Shown here one piece after another: positions 41,003 through 49,498 of a DNA stretch of 64,000 nt. The notes below the pieces were generated by a model that had not been told where the DNA came from, made no database searches, and worked only from the letters and a program-made list of their open reading frames with translations. How positions within the stretch are numbered: the first letter of the stretch is position 1; every line of letters begins with the position of its first letter. Source of the stretch: Hymenobacter mellowenesis (GTDB taxonomy: Bacteria; Bacteroidota; Bacteroidia; Cytophagales; Hymenobacteraceae); NCBI RefSeq assembly GCF_030581005.1, contig NZ_JAUQSX010000002.1, positions 523,007-587,006 of the forward strand, given 5' to 3'. The translations under genes were made by a program, and so were the position numbers.

Positions 41003-41409
41003 AAGCGAAGGATGGTGCGGGAAGGCAGAGAGGAAATCGTGAGAAATCAGAAAAACTGGGGTGTCAGGTAGCAAGGTGAAATTGATACCCCTCGTTTTTC
41101 GCCGGCAACCTGGGTCAGCTGCAATTCAGACAGGTCGACTTTGTGCCGGGCCTATTTGCTCAACGACGTTGACAGCAAGTGGATTAACGTTGGAGCGGCC
41201 GGTGCCGGGGAGCTTGAACAGGCTTCAATGGTACGAAGTTGGCACGATTACGGGCAAGGTAATAGCGTGCTGTGCCTCGCCAGGGTGTAATTTGCAGCCG
41301 GACAGCCAGCGGGCGGGTCCGCCGCAACTTCCCATTAAGCTAGGCAGTACAACGCCCAGCTGCCGGCAGTTGACCGGTGGTCATTTTTTCGTTCGCTTCA
41401 TTCCTTTCA
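41003..41409. other. Intergenic stretch with no recognised feature
   Basis: Divergent gap between the M1 aminopeptidase and the L,D-transpeptidase. No convincing gene, repeat or RNA was seen. It should hold both promoters; no clear TTG / TAnnTTTG pair was found. Confidence 0.6.
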
Positions 41410-43152
41410 ATGTCATTATTCCTTCGTTTTTCTTCGCTGCTCTGGGTGCTGCTAGCAGCCTTCATTGGCGGCGCCTCTCTGCAGGCCTGCGGCTCCGATG
41501 GTAGCCAGTCGGGTGAAGGCAGCAGCGCTGCCGGCGCAGCGGCCGTGCGGGAGCTGGGCCCCCAGCCCCTCATCGACAGCACCTACGTCATCAACACCCT
41601 CCGGGCTCAGCCCCAGTTCAAAGCCCAACTGACGCCTGCCCGCCGGTTCTACCGGGAGCGCCAGTTCCGTTTGGGATGGTTCAAAGACCATCAGCCGGTG
41701 GTTCAGGTCAAGACTTTGCAGGATATAATTGCTAAAGCTGCGGATGAAGGCTTGAACGCTAAAGACTACCAGATTAAGGACTTTAGGGATTTGTTTGCTC
41801 AATTAGAAAAGGCTCGCGAGGACTCTATCAAGCGCACGGCTCTGGAGCGGGAAATTGACGTAGCCCTGACCGGCACCTACATGAAATGGGCCTCGGACTA
41901 CTACCGGGGCGTAGCCAATCCGCGCGACCTGAAGAGCACCACCTGGCAGGTAAAGCCCAACAAAATCAAGCTCAACAAAGCCCTGGCCACCTTCCTGGGC
42001 GAGCGTAAAAGCCGCTATAACTACTACGAGTTTGCCCCCCTGCACCCCGAGTACGACCAGCTGAAAAAGGCTCTGGCCACCTACCGCGCCCAAGAGCGGG
42101 CGGGCGGCTGGCCCGCCTTGCCCGCGGGCTTAAAGCTGAAGCCGGGGCAGTCGTCGCCGGCGGTTGCAGCCCTGCGCAAGCGGTTGCTCAACAGCGCCGG
42201 TGGTGAAGCCGCCAGCACGCCCCTCGCCGATTCGGCCCGCGTGGGCGCGGCTCCGGCCGCCTACACCTACGACGCGGAGGTGGTGGCCGCCGTCAAGCTG
42301 TTCCAGCAGGATGCCGGCCTGAAACCCGACGGCGTGGTGGGCGGCGAAACCCTGCGCCAGCTCAACGTGCCCATCGGGGCCCGCATCGACCAGCTCATCC
42401 TGAACATGGAGCGCTGGCGCTGGCTCCCCAAACGCTTCGAGCCGAACTATCTTTTGGTGAACATTCCGGAGTACACCCTGCACGTGGTGGAGAACGATAA
42501 GGAGGCCTTTTCGATGCCCGTCATCGTGGGCAAAGTGCTCCATGAGACGCCCATATTCAGCGACAAAATGGAGTACGTGGTGCTGGCCCCTTACTGGAAT
42601 GTGCCCTTCAGCATCATCGAAAATGAGATGCGGCCTAAGCTCGTGGCCGACCCCGTAGGTACCCTCAACCGCCTGAATATGGAGGTGGTGAAAGGCAGTG
42701 GACGCAAGGCAAAAGTCATCGACCCCACCACCGTCGACTGGGCCAACGTGACGCAGAATACCTTCAAATACACCCTGCGCCGCCGCCCCGGCCCCGACAA
42801 TGACCTGGGAGATGTGAAGTTCATCTTCCCCAACTCGAACGACATTTACCTGCACGACACGCCACACGATGCGCTGTTTTCGCAGAGTGCCCGCAGCTTT
42901 AGCCACGGCTGCGTGCGCGTGAAAGAGCCCGTCAAACTGGCTACTTACCTCCTGCGCGATAAGGCCGGCTGGGACCAGTCCACCATTCTGGACACCATCG
43001 CCACCCACCGTGAGAAGTACATTTCGCTCAAAGAAAAGCTGCCGGTTTACCTGGTATACTTCACGGCCTGGGCCGATGCTGCTGGCCACCCGCACTTCCG
43101 CGATGATATCTACGGACACGATAAGACCCTAGCCAAGGAGTTTTTCGACTAG
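41410..43152 (+). CDS. L,D-transpeptidase (YcbB/LdtD-like), putative lipoprotein
   Basis: 580 residues. N-terminus MSLFLRFSSLLWVLLAAFIG runs to SLQACGS, a lipobox-like end. A helical scaffold domain follows (about 60-240), then a peptidoglycan-binding domain (KLKPGQSSPAVAALRKRLL, VKLFQQDAGLKPDGVVG) and the YkuD catalytic domain (about 340-540). Its active-site block is IYLHDTPHDALFSQ and SFSHGCVRVKEP, with the His and the SHGCxR cysteine. This enzyme makes 3-3 cross-links or attaches proteins to the wall. Start chosen at the ATG after which the signal peptide begins. Confidence 0.93.
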   Translation: MSLFLRFSSLLWVLLAAFIGGASLQACGSDGSQSGEGSSAAGAAAVRELGPQPLIDSTYVINTLRAQPQFKAQLTPARRFYRERQFRLGWFKDHQPVVQVKTLQDIIAKAADEGLNAKDYQIKDFRDLFAQLEKAREDSIKRTALEREIDVALTGTYMKWASDYYRGVANPRDLKSTTWQVKPNKIKLNKALATFLGERKSRYNYYEFAPLHPEYDQLKKALATYRAQERAGGWPALPAGLKLKPGQSSPAVAALRKRLLNSAGGEAASTPLADSARVGAAPAAYTYDAEVVAAVKLFQQDAGLKPDGVVGGETLRQLNVPIGARIDQLILNMERWRWLPKRFEPNYLLVNIPEYTLHVVENDKEAFSMPVIVGKVLHETPIFSDKMEYVVLAPYWNVPFSIIENEMRPKLVADPVGTLNRLNMEVVKGSGRKAKVIDPTTVDWANVTQNTFKYTLRRRPGPDNDLGDVKFIFPNSNDIYLHDTPHDALFSQSARSFSHGCVRVKEPVKLATYLLRDKAGWDQSTILDTIATHREKYISLKEKLPVYLVYFTAWADAAGHPHFRDDIYGHDKTLAKEFFD

Positions 43153-43444
43153 CTGACCAAATCCTAGTCCAATCAGGGCTCGGCATTGGCACACGCTAAC
43201 ACTGCTAAAATAAAGTCAGATTTGCGAAGCCCGGTTGCCAATGGCAACTGGGCTTTTTGCTTGGAATACCTTTTACAAGACCATATTATGAACAGATATG
43301 TTAATTACAAATGTGTATTAAGTATGAGTATTGTTCACATGGCTATTCGATTTACTATTGTGTCACATAATCTGAAAACCCGCAAAGTCACTTATGTAAA
43401 CTGAGGACTATGGCAGTTGATAACAGTCTTCAAAAAACCGTTCT

Positions 43445-43452
43445 TACATTTG
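43445..43452 (+). promoter_or_regulatory. -7 promoter box before the XRE-family gene
   Basis: TACATTTG fits TAnnTTTG and lies 17 bp before the ATG at 43470. A TTG (43417-43419) lies 25 bp upstream, longer than the usual 19-21. Confidence 0.5.
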
Positions 43453-43469
43453 TAACTTAGTAATTGCAA

Positions 43470-44135
43470 ATGGTTGAGCGTATCAGGCTGCTGCTGGACA
43501 CCCGGCAACTTTCTCCGACCCAGTTCGCAGATGCCATTGGCATTGCGCGGCCCATCGTGAGCCACATCCTGTCGGGCCGCAATAAGCCCAGCCTCGAAGT
43601 AGTGCAACGGATACTGGCGTCTATGCCAGACTTGTCGATGCCCTGGCTGCTGAACGGCACGGGTCCCATGCTGGCTGGGGCGCCGTTTTCAGCCCCGGCT
43701 AATGCCCCAGAGCCACTTTTACCGCCCGTTGAACCGGCTAAGGTGCCTACTCCCGCACCAATCGTCGTCCCCCTGTCAGCTGGTGGTTCCGCCGCAAAGG
43801 CTGTGAAAAACCGTCAGGCCCCTTTGCCGAGCACGGATGAGTCGGTTGGGGAGGCCGTATCGGCCCATCGTGCTATGCCCGGGCGCTTTACGCCAAAGAA
43901 ACCCCAGCCAGCGGCAAATACTGCAGTCCCCGAGGCCCCTGCCATCCAACCGGTGCCCGCAACTGAAGCTTCGCCGCTGCCTGAGCCTTTGTCGGCACCT
44001 ATCCCCGTCGCTGAGCCCGCCAGCGCACCTCAAAGCAGCACCGCCGCCCAACTCATAGCCGGTTCGGATAAGCCAATTCGGCGTATTGTGATTTTCTACC
44101 GGGACGGGTCTTTTGCCGACTTTCAGCCGGAATAA
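43470..44135 (+). CDS. XRE-family helix-turn-helix protein with Pro/Ala-rich linker
   Basis: 221 residues. The N-terminal 65 residues are an XRE/Cro-type helix-turn-helix: MVERIRLLLDTRQLSPTQFA, then DAIGIARPIVSHILSGRNKP and the recognition helix region SLEVVQRILASMPDLS. Residues 70-195 are Pro/Ala-rich and probably disordered. The end, KPIRRIVIFYRDGSFADFQP, is a short conserved-looking strand found at the C-terminus of such Bacteroidota regulators. Likely a DNA-binding regulator; targets unknown. ATG 43470 is used rather than the TTG six bases earlier. Confidence 0.85.
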   Translation: MVERIRLLLDTRQLSPTQFADAIGIARPIVSHILSGRNKPSLEVVQRILASMPDLSMPWLLNGTGPMLAGAPFSAPANAPEPLLPPVEPAKVPTPAPIVVPLSAGGSAAKAVKNRQAPLPSTDESVGEAVSAHRAMPGRFTPKKPQPAANTAVPEAPAIQPVPATEASPLPEPLSAPIPVAEPASAPQSSTAAQLIAGSDKPIRRIVIFYRDGSFADFQPE

Positions 44136-45087
44136 TCTCTTCCTGACAGACCCATTGCAAGGGATAGTTTCAGCGGGCGAAGGCCGGCAGAAACTGCGGG
44201 CTCATCTTGCCTGTGCAGAAAGGAAGGAAGCTTCTGGGGAAGCTTGTGGCACCTGGAATAATGACTGCTTTGCCAGTGTATCGGGCGCGTCACAGCCATG
44301 ACGATGCTTTCCATTGCACACTATCGGACCCTCGCTGTTAAGCATAAACGGAAGTGACCACAGCCAGAATATTGAAGACGCTTGGTAGATTCAAAAGCGA
44401 GCTGGTGCTTAATGAAATGCAATTTGTCAGTATGTTAGTAGGTCCCTTAAATCGTTCTAATAGTAGTGGGGTGTGTAGGTAGTAAAATAAATATTTAGTT
44501 CTTTGTGTTGCTAATTTATATGGGGAGCATATCGTGATGTGTTATAAGGAGTTTTTATTTTTCATATAGTGTTAATATTCATAGTAATAATAAGCGCTAA
44601 CGCGTTGAATACATTAAGCTGGTTGTTGGCTGTTAGGCGGGCCTGGCAGTTCGGTAATGGGTTTCTTGATGCTCATTTTATGAGATGCTTTCGAAACCTG
44701 CGCCTGGTAGAAATGACAGGAATTATACTAAACAATTTGACATGCCTTCTAAGCGGTTAAGTTATAATCGTCAAAACTCGTGTTTATCTTCGTTACTAAC
44801 TCTCTGAGCGCATCTTTGCTCTTGACTTAAGTAGAAGGGTTGAGGCCCCAACCGGCCATAAATACGATTTCTAAAGTGATAGGGCTGCCACACTGAATGG
44901 CCGGTTTTGGCGAAGTGGCTTCGGCTGCTTCAAGAGGTGATTGCGCAAGAGCGCAAATAGAATTGTCAATTGTAAATGGGCTTTGATGCCCGTCTTGCCA
45001 TCAACTTTGGCCTCGACTTATGCCAGTGAATCTCTCAGTCTAGGTGCGCCTTTCGTTGCGAGCAGGGCGTGAGATAACCGGTTGCGG
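44136..45087. other. AT-rich non-coding or decayed region
   Basis: About 950 bp without a convincing gene. A 63-codon open frame at 44569-44760 has no support. Around 44860-45010 there is AACCGGCCAT / ATGGCCGGTT as a small inverted repeat (44858-44867 and 44897-44906), and the minus strand has a short open stretch DGKTGIKAHLQLTILFALLR that could be a relic of a transposase or other gene, but I cannot identify it. Confidence 0.45.
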
Positions 45088-45118
45088 TTGTCCAATTGGC
45101 GGCGCTGGGCTACCTTCG
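45088..45118 (+). promoter_or_regulatory. Promoter of the small lipoprotein gene
   Basis: TTG (45088-45090), a 20-bp spacer and TACCTTCG (45111-45118) fit the Bacteroidota pattern with one change (TTCG for TTTG). The predicted start lies at or next to the ATG at 45123, which would make the mRNA nearly leaderless. Confidence 0.6.
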
Positions 45119-45122
45119 CAGC

Positions 45123-45308
45123 ATGAAACTGACCCGCACGAATCTTTGGTTGGCCGCCGCTACGGCCATGCTCCTGACGGCCTCCTGTTCCCAGGCTCCC
45201 GATGCCGCCGAGGCTGAGAAAGACCCTTCCGCTGATGCTGCCTATAAGCGCGCCCACCGCGCCGAAGGCTACCGCGAAGCGCAACGCTCCAACGTGACCC
45301 GTAACTAA
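45123..45308 (+). CDS. Small putative lipoprotein
   Basis: 61 residues, MKLTRTNLWLAAATAMLLTA followed by SCSQAPDAAEAEKDPSAD. The signal ends LLTASC, a good lipobox, so the mature protein is about 40 residues, charged and helical (AYKRAHRAEGYREAQRSN). No function recognised. It has a promoter very close to its start and a terminator after it (45353-45387), so it is its own transcript. Confidence 0.78.
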   Translation: MKLTRTNLWLAAATAMLLTASCSQAPDAAEAEKDPSADAAYKRAHRAEGYREAQRSNVTRN

Positions 45309-45352
45309 ATCTTCCGGCCAGTCACCTTTTAGGTGATGGCCCTATGATAAAC

Positions 45353-45387
45353 AAAAAGCCCCCGCCAAATTTTGGTGGGGGCTTTTT
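45353..45387 (+). terminator. Rho-independent terminator (bidirectional)
   Basis: AAAAAGCCCCCGCCAAA (45353-45369) pairs with TTTGGTGGGGGCTTTTT (45371-45387), allowing one G-T pair. A second hairpin, GGCC-A-GTCACC with GGTGA-T-GGCC, lies just upstream (45316-45341). Confidence 0.9.
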
Positions 45388-45434
45388 ATGTTGGCGGTCT
45401 GGCCTCGGATAGAGCCGTTGCCGGGTGTGCTGCT

Positions 45435-45923
45435 TTAGTGAGCGGCGGTCAGTACCGGCGTGGGCACGGGGGCGGCGGCAAAGTCCGGCAGGCTGATGCC
45501 AGCCAGCAGGTCCCGCTCCAACAGGTCGGCCCAAGTGCGGAGGTAGAGCACCACATCGTCGCGCTGGTTGTGGCGCAGGGCGTCGCGGCGCTCGAATGGA
45601 ATAGCGGCCCGAATGGTGGGGTCGGAGATGCGTTCGAGGTGGGTGAGGTCGCGGCGGGTGAAGCCGAGGGCCAGCATTTCATCGATGGTCTGGTCGATTG
45701 GCAGGCCGCTGGTGGGGCAGTAATCGACAATCTGGCGCTCCCAGTCGCCGTAGCGCTGCATGGCCCGGGCGTGAATTTCGGCCTTGGTCAGCTGCGTGAT
45801 GGTTTGGGCCAGGTGGCCGCAGTTGCAACTGCCCATGTGGCCCCACTGGTAGGGCGCTTGGGTGGCAAGGCGCTGGGCCGTGTCGCGCAGGGCCTGAATG
45901 ACGGGAAGCGTGGGGTGGGCCAT
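45435..45923 (-). CDS. Hypothetical protein
   Basis: 162 residues, MAHPTLPVIQALRDTAQRLA. Not recognised. The N-terminal half has YQWGHMGSCNCGHLAQTITQ, with a Cys-x-Cys-x-His group that might bind a metal, followed by WERQIVDYCPTSGLPIDQTI. The second half is helical (DPTIRAAIPFERRDALRHNQ, DDVVLYLRTWADLLERDLLA). No signal peptide. Faces the small lipoprotein gene across a shared terminator. Confidence 0.75.
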   Translation of the reverse strand: MAHPTLPVIQALRDTAQRLATQAPYQWGHMGSCNCGHLAQTITQLTKAEIHARAMQRYGDWERQIVDYCPTSGLPIDQTIDEMLALGFTRRDLTHLERISDPTIRAAIPFERRDALRHNQRDDVVLYLRTWADLLERDLLAGISLPDFAAAPVPTPVLTAAH

Positions 45924-45967
45924 TTCTAGAAGTTGGTAATGGGTGTCAAGTATTCAGTATCAGTCTT

Positions 45968-46015
45968 AAAAAGCAGAAGGTCCCGGAAAAAGTTTTCCGG
46001 GACCTTCTGCTTTTT
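45968..46015 (-). terminator. Rho-independent terminator of rhlE
   Basis: A long, perfect hairpin: AAAAAGCAGAAGGTCCCGG (from 45968) pairs with CCGGGACCTTCTGCTTTTT (to 46015). Confidence 0.93.
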
Positions 46016-46033
46016 AAGGGAGGTGCGTTCTGC

Positions 46034-47554
46034 TTAGAACGAGCCGCGGCGGGTGCCGCCGGCATCGCCCCGGCGACGACCGCCGAGGTCGCCGCCTTCG
46101 CGGTTGCCGCCCACGTTCACGCGGGCGCCGCCGCTGCCAAAGCGGCGCGCGGTATCGGACTGGCCATTGCTGGCCGGTGCGGCCGGACGACTGCGCTCAC
46201 CGCTGGGCCGGCCACCGCCGTTGCTGCCGCCGCTGGGGCGCTCGCCGCCGCGACCGCCACCCGAGCGACCGCCGCCGCCCTGGCCGCCGCCGGAACGGCC
46301 GCCGCCACCCTGGCCGCCCTCGCGGGGACCGGAGCGGGCCGGACGACCCGCCGGGCCCTTAGGCCGGATGATGCGTTCGTTGCCGTGCAGCATTACCGGC
46401 TTGATGCGGCCGGATACGAACGGATGCTCGGCTTCTACGTCAATCTGGCGGCTGATGAGCTTCTGGATGTCCTGCAGGTAAGCGCGTTCCTCGTCTTCGA
46501 CAAACGAAAACGCGGTGCCGAACGCGCCGGCCCGGCCGGTGCGGCCAATGCGGTGCACGTAGGTTTCGGGCTCGTTGGGGATTTCGTAGTTGATGACGTG
46601 GGTCAGTTCATCCACATCGATGCCGCGGGCGGCGATATCGGTGGCGACCAGCACGCGGGTGCTGCCGGCTTTGAAGTTGGAGAGGGCGCGCTGGCGGTGG
46701 TTCTGGCTCTTGTTGCCGTGGATGGCTTCGGCCGGAATTGAGTTGGCGGCGAGGGCCTTCACTACTTTATCGGCGCCGTGCTTGGTGCGGGTGAACACGA
46801 GCACGCGCTTGATGCCTTTGTCTTCCAGAATGTGGCGGAGCAAGGCGGGCTTGTCGTTGTTTTCAACCAGATACACCGATTGGGTCACGGTATCGGCGGT
46901 GCTGCTGACGGGCGTTACGGCCACGCGCACGGGGTTGGGGCGCAGAATGGTGCTGGCAAGCTCCTGAATCTGGCCGGGCATGGTGGCCGAGAAAAACAGC
47001 GTCTGACGCTTGGTGGGCAGCTTGGGCAGGATGCGCTTAATGTCGTTGATGAAGCCCATGTCGAGCATGCGGTCGGCTTCATCGAGCACGAATACCTCGA
47101 CCTGACGCAGGTCCACGAAGCCCTGGTTCATGAGGTCGAGCAGGCGGCCGGGGGTGGCAATCAGCACTTCTACGCCGCGCTTGAGGGCCGCAACCTGCGA
47201 GCCCTGGCTCACGCCGCCGAAAATAACGGTGTGGCGAATCTGGCTCAAATGGCGGCCGTAGGCGCCGAAGCTTTCGTTGATTTGGATGGCCAGCTCGCGG
47301 GTAGGCGTGAGCACGAGGCAGCGGATGGCGCCCCGCGGGTGGCTCGAAACCTGCGCTGTGCGGTGCAGCACCTGCAGGATGGGCACGGTAAAAGCAGCCG
47401 TTTTGCCGGTGCCGGTCTGGGCCACGCCGAGGAGGTCTTTGCCTTCGAGAACGTGGGGAATGGCCTGCTCCTGAATGGGAGTAGGGGTGGTATAGCCTTC
47501 TTCTTTGAGGGCCTTGAGGATGGGGTCAATCAGGTTTAACTCGTCAAACGTCAT
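46034..47554 (-). CDS. rhlE: DEAD-box RNA helicase, RhlE family
   Basis: 506 residues, [20 protein letters not shown]. Core motifs: [11 protein letters not shown] (I), [20 protein letters not shown] (II), FSATM (III), [13 protein letters not shown] (V), [10 protein letters not shown] (VI). [20 protein letters not shown] is typical of RhlE. The last 110 residues are Gly/Arg/Ser-rich ([20 protein letters not shown]), an unstructured RNA-binding tail. It unwinds short RNA duplexes, probably in ribosome assembly and mRNA decay. Second DEAD-box gene of the window; strong terminator after it. Confidence 0.95.
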   Translation of the reverse strand: MTFDELNLIDPILKALKEEGYTTPTPIQEQAIPHVLEGKDLLGVAQTGTGKTAAFTVPILQVLHRTAQVSSHPRGAIRCLVLTPTRELAIQINESFGAYGRHLSQIRHTVIFGGVSQGSQVAALKRGVEVLIATPGRLLDLMNQGFVDLRQVEVFVLDEADRMLDMGFINDIKRILPKLPTKRQTLFFSATMPGQIQELASTILRPNPVRVAVTPVSSTADTVTQSVYLVENNDKPALLRHILEDKGIKRVLVFTRTKHGADKVVKALAANSIPAEAIHGNKSQNHRQRALSNFKAGSTRVLVATDIAARGIDVDELTHVINYEIPNEPETYVHRIGRTGRAGAFGTAFSFVEDEERAYLQDIQKLISRQIDVEAEHPFVSGRIKPVMLHGNERIIRPKGPAGRPARSGPREGGQGGGGRSGGGQGGGGRSGGGRGGERPSGGSNGGGRPSGERSRPAAPASNGQSDTARRFGSGGARVNVGGNREGGDLGGRRRGDAGGTRRGSF

Positions 47555-47596
47555 GTTGAGGGGGTAATTGGGGAGGGCTTTGGCGGCTGTTTCAGC

Positions 47597-47693
47597 ACGT
47601 CATGCAGAGCGCAGCGAAGCATCTTTATCGCTTCGTTGATTCGTTTGAGAATAGCATAGCGATAAATATGCTTCGCTGCGCTCTGCGTGACGT
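47597..47693. repeat. Intergenic palindrome, GTCATGC family, copy 5
   Basis: Arms of 36 nt (47597-47632, 47658-47693) share CATGCAGAGCGCAGC and AAGCAT, with two mismatches. Upstream of rhlE on its promoter side. Confidence 0.92.
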
Positions 47694-48114
47694 TTCGGAG
47701 AAACGGTCACAATGCCCTTAAATAAATTATTGGTAGACAGTCGTCCACAAGATGGGTGGTTCAGCCTGCGCCGTAGCATAGGCGGGCATGGCCACGCGGG
47801 CAAAGGCCGGGCGTGGGGAGGGTGGGCGGCTCGTCGGAGGCCGACCGATTCCCGAAATGAAGAGGAATTGGAGTGAGGTGCGCTTGCTTCGCGGAGACAG
47901 CCGAGGCGCGGGGCTTTGCCCGACGCGGCCGGGCAGCGGGCTGCTCCGACGGCGGCCCTGGTGACAACAAAGGTACAACACACAAACCCGAAAGCCTGTT
48001 TCACCTTTCTCAAACGGATGGGAGCCGCCCTATTCAGCCGCCAACAATCGTTGGGTTTTATGGCCTGCCGGGCCCGCAAACCGCCACCGGCCCATTGGCA
48101 ACTGCCTCGCATTC
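47694..48114. other. Unassigned GC-rich stretch, possible non-coding RNA
   Basis: About 420 bp between divergent genes rhlE and the HAD hydrolase. No open frame is convincing on either strand. TACCTTTG lies on the minus strand at 47968-47975, so a transcript could run from there toward 47700 through a GC-rich region with several short hairpins (for example GGGCAGC paired with GCTGC near 47930). It does not match the RNase P, tmRNA or SRP signatures I looked for. Confidence 0.35.
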
Positions 48115-48876
48115 ATGTCGCTAAAACCCGAAAAATTGCCTTGGTCAACTCGTCTGACGACGGTTTTATTTGATTTGGACGATACCTTATTCGACCATAT
48201 TGCCACGGCGCGGGCCTCTCTGCGGGCCAGCGCGGCGCCCTTGCCGTTCTTCCAAACCGTCGATTTCGAGCCTTTTTACCAGCTCTACAGCGAACTGCTG
48301 GAAGAATACCACGCCCAGCTGATGGCCGGCCGCTACACTTATGACGAAGCGCGCCGTCTGCGCTTCGAGCGCTTGCTGGCCCCTTACTGGCCGGACGCCT
48401 CGGCTGCCGATGTCGATGATTTCGTGCGGGCCAACCAACTTCATTACCCCTTGATGCGGCAGCCCGTAGCCGGCGCCCTGGCCTTGCTGCAAGCCCTGAA
48501 ACCGCACTACTGCATTGGTATTGTGACCAATAACCGCACCGCTGAGCAGGAAGAAAAACTGGCCTTCCTGGGCATGACAGATTTGGTAGATGCGCTGATT
48601 ACCTCCGAGGAGGTAGGTTTGCCCAAGCCTGACCCTCGGATTTTTGAAGTGGCCCTGCAGCGCCTGGGAGCCCGTCCGGAGGAAACCGTACTGGTCGGTG
48701 ACAACTGGCGGGCTGATGTGCTGGGGGCGCTGGCCGTAGGCATTCGGCCGGTGTGGGTGAACCGGCTGGGAGCGGCGCGCCCCCTAGCTCATGTGGCCGA
48801 AATCACCAGCTTCGAGCCGCTGGAGGATGCCCTTACCGTTATTGCCCCTGCTGCTTCCGGAGGCCGTCGGGCGTAA
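48115..48876 (+). CDS. HAD family hydrolase (subfamily IA)
   Basis: 253 residues from MSLKPEKLPWSTRLTTVLFD. Motif I is VLFDLDDTLFDH (nucleophile Asp), motif II IVTNNRTAEQEEKLAFLG, the Lys in EVGLPKPDPRIF and motif IV VLVGDNWRADVLGAL. The helical cap between motifs I and II puts it with the YjjG-like phosphatases that act on nucleotides or other small phosphates. Cytoplasmic; substrate not determined. It is 58 bp upstream of a Nudix hydrolase on the same strand and may be co-transcribed with it. Confidence 0.93.
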   Translation: MSLKPEKLPWSTRLTTVLFDLDDTLFDHIATARASLRASAAPLPFFQTVDFEPFYQLYSELLEEYHAQLMAGRYTYDEARRLRFERLLAPYWPDASAADVDDFVRANQLHYPLMRQPVAGALALLQALKPHYCIGIVTNNRTAEQEEKLAFLGMTDLVDALITSEEVGLPKPDPRIFEVALQRLGARPEETVLVGDNWRADVLGALAVGIRPVWVNRLGAARPLAHVAEITSFEPLEDALTVIAPAASGGRRA

Positions 48877-48934
48877 ATCCTGGTTTCCTTTTCCGTTCTT
48901 TGGGCGCTTCAGCAGTCACCCCCAACCTTCCCTC

Positions 48935-49447
48935 ATGCAGATTATCGAGCGCAGCCGCGTTTTCGACGGCCACTACAAAGTCAATCAACTCATTGTGCAG
49001 GACGGCGAGCACCGGCTCCGGCGCGAGCAGTTTGCGCCCGGCAAGGCCGTAGCCGCGTTGGTTTATGATACCGACCGGCAGGTGTACGTGCTCACCCGCC
49101 AGTTCCGCATCGGCCCGGAAGCAGAGATTCTGGAGATTGCCGCCGGCATGATTGATAAAGGTGAAGCCCCGGAAACGGCCGTGCGCCGCGAGATTCACGA
49201 GGAGCTGGGCTACGAAATCGATAAGCTAGAGGAAATTGTGTGCATCTGGCCTTCGCCGGGCACCAGCTCAGAGGAAATTACCGTGTACTACGCCGAAGTG
49301 AGCCAGCGCCCCGGCGCGGGCGGTGGGCTGGCTGAGGAAAACGAGAACATCGAAATGGTAGAGCTAAGCTGGGATGAATTGGTGGCTGAACCGCTGCGCG
49401 ATGCCAAAACGGTGATTGCCGTGCAGTGGGTGCGGCTGCGGCGGTAA
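48935..49447 (+). CDS. Nudix hydrolase (ADP-ribose pyrophosphatase-like)
   Basis: 170 residues from MQIIERSRVFDGHYKVNQLI. The Nudix box is AAGMIDKGEAPETAVRREIH followed by EELGY (GX5EX7REUXEEXGU), and LTRQFRIGPEAEILEIAAG before it is typical of ADP-ribose pyrophosphatases. ENENIEMVELSWDEL near the end also fits. It hydrolyses nucleoside diphosphates linked to a sugar. The start at 48935 gives the usual length; an open frame upstream overlaps the HAD gene. Likely an operon with the HAD phosphatase, both salvage or housecleaning functions. Confidence 0.92.
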   Translation: MQIIERSRVFDGHYKVNQLIVQDGEHRLRREQFAPGKAVAALVYDTDRQVYVLTRQFRIGPEAEILEIAAGMIDKGEAPETAVRREIHEELGYEIDKLEEIVCIWPSPGTSSEEITVYYAEVSQRPGAGGGLAEENENIEMVELSWDELVAEPLRDAKTVIAVQWVRLRR

Positions 49448-49498
49448 CCTCCGAGGGGCTCTAAATTGGGCTAAACAGGTTTGAGCCGCTTCCCTTTT

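Noticed and set aside
44569..44760. 63-codon frame in the AT-rich gap
   Set aside because: No promoter, no recognisable features; likely chance.
47600..48112. 170-codon minus-strand frame across the gap near rhlE
   Set aside because: It runs through a palindrome and translates to Arg/Pro/Ala-rich text without structure.
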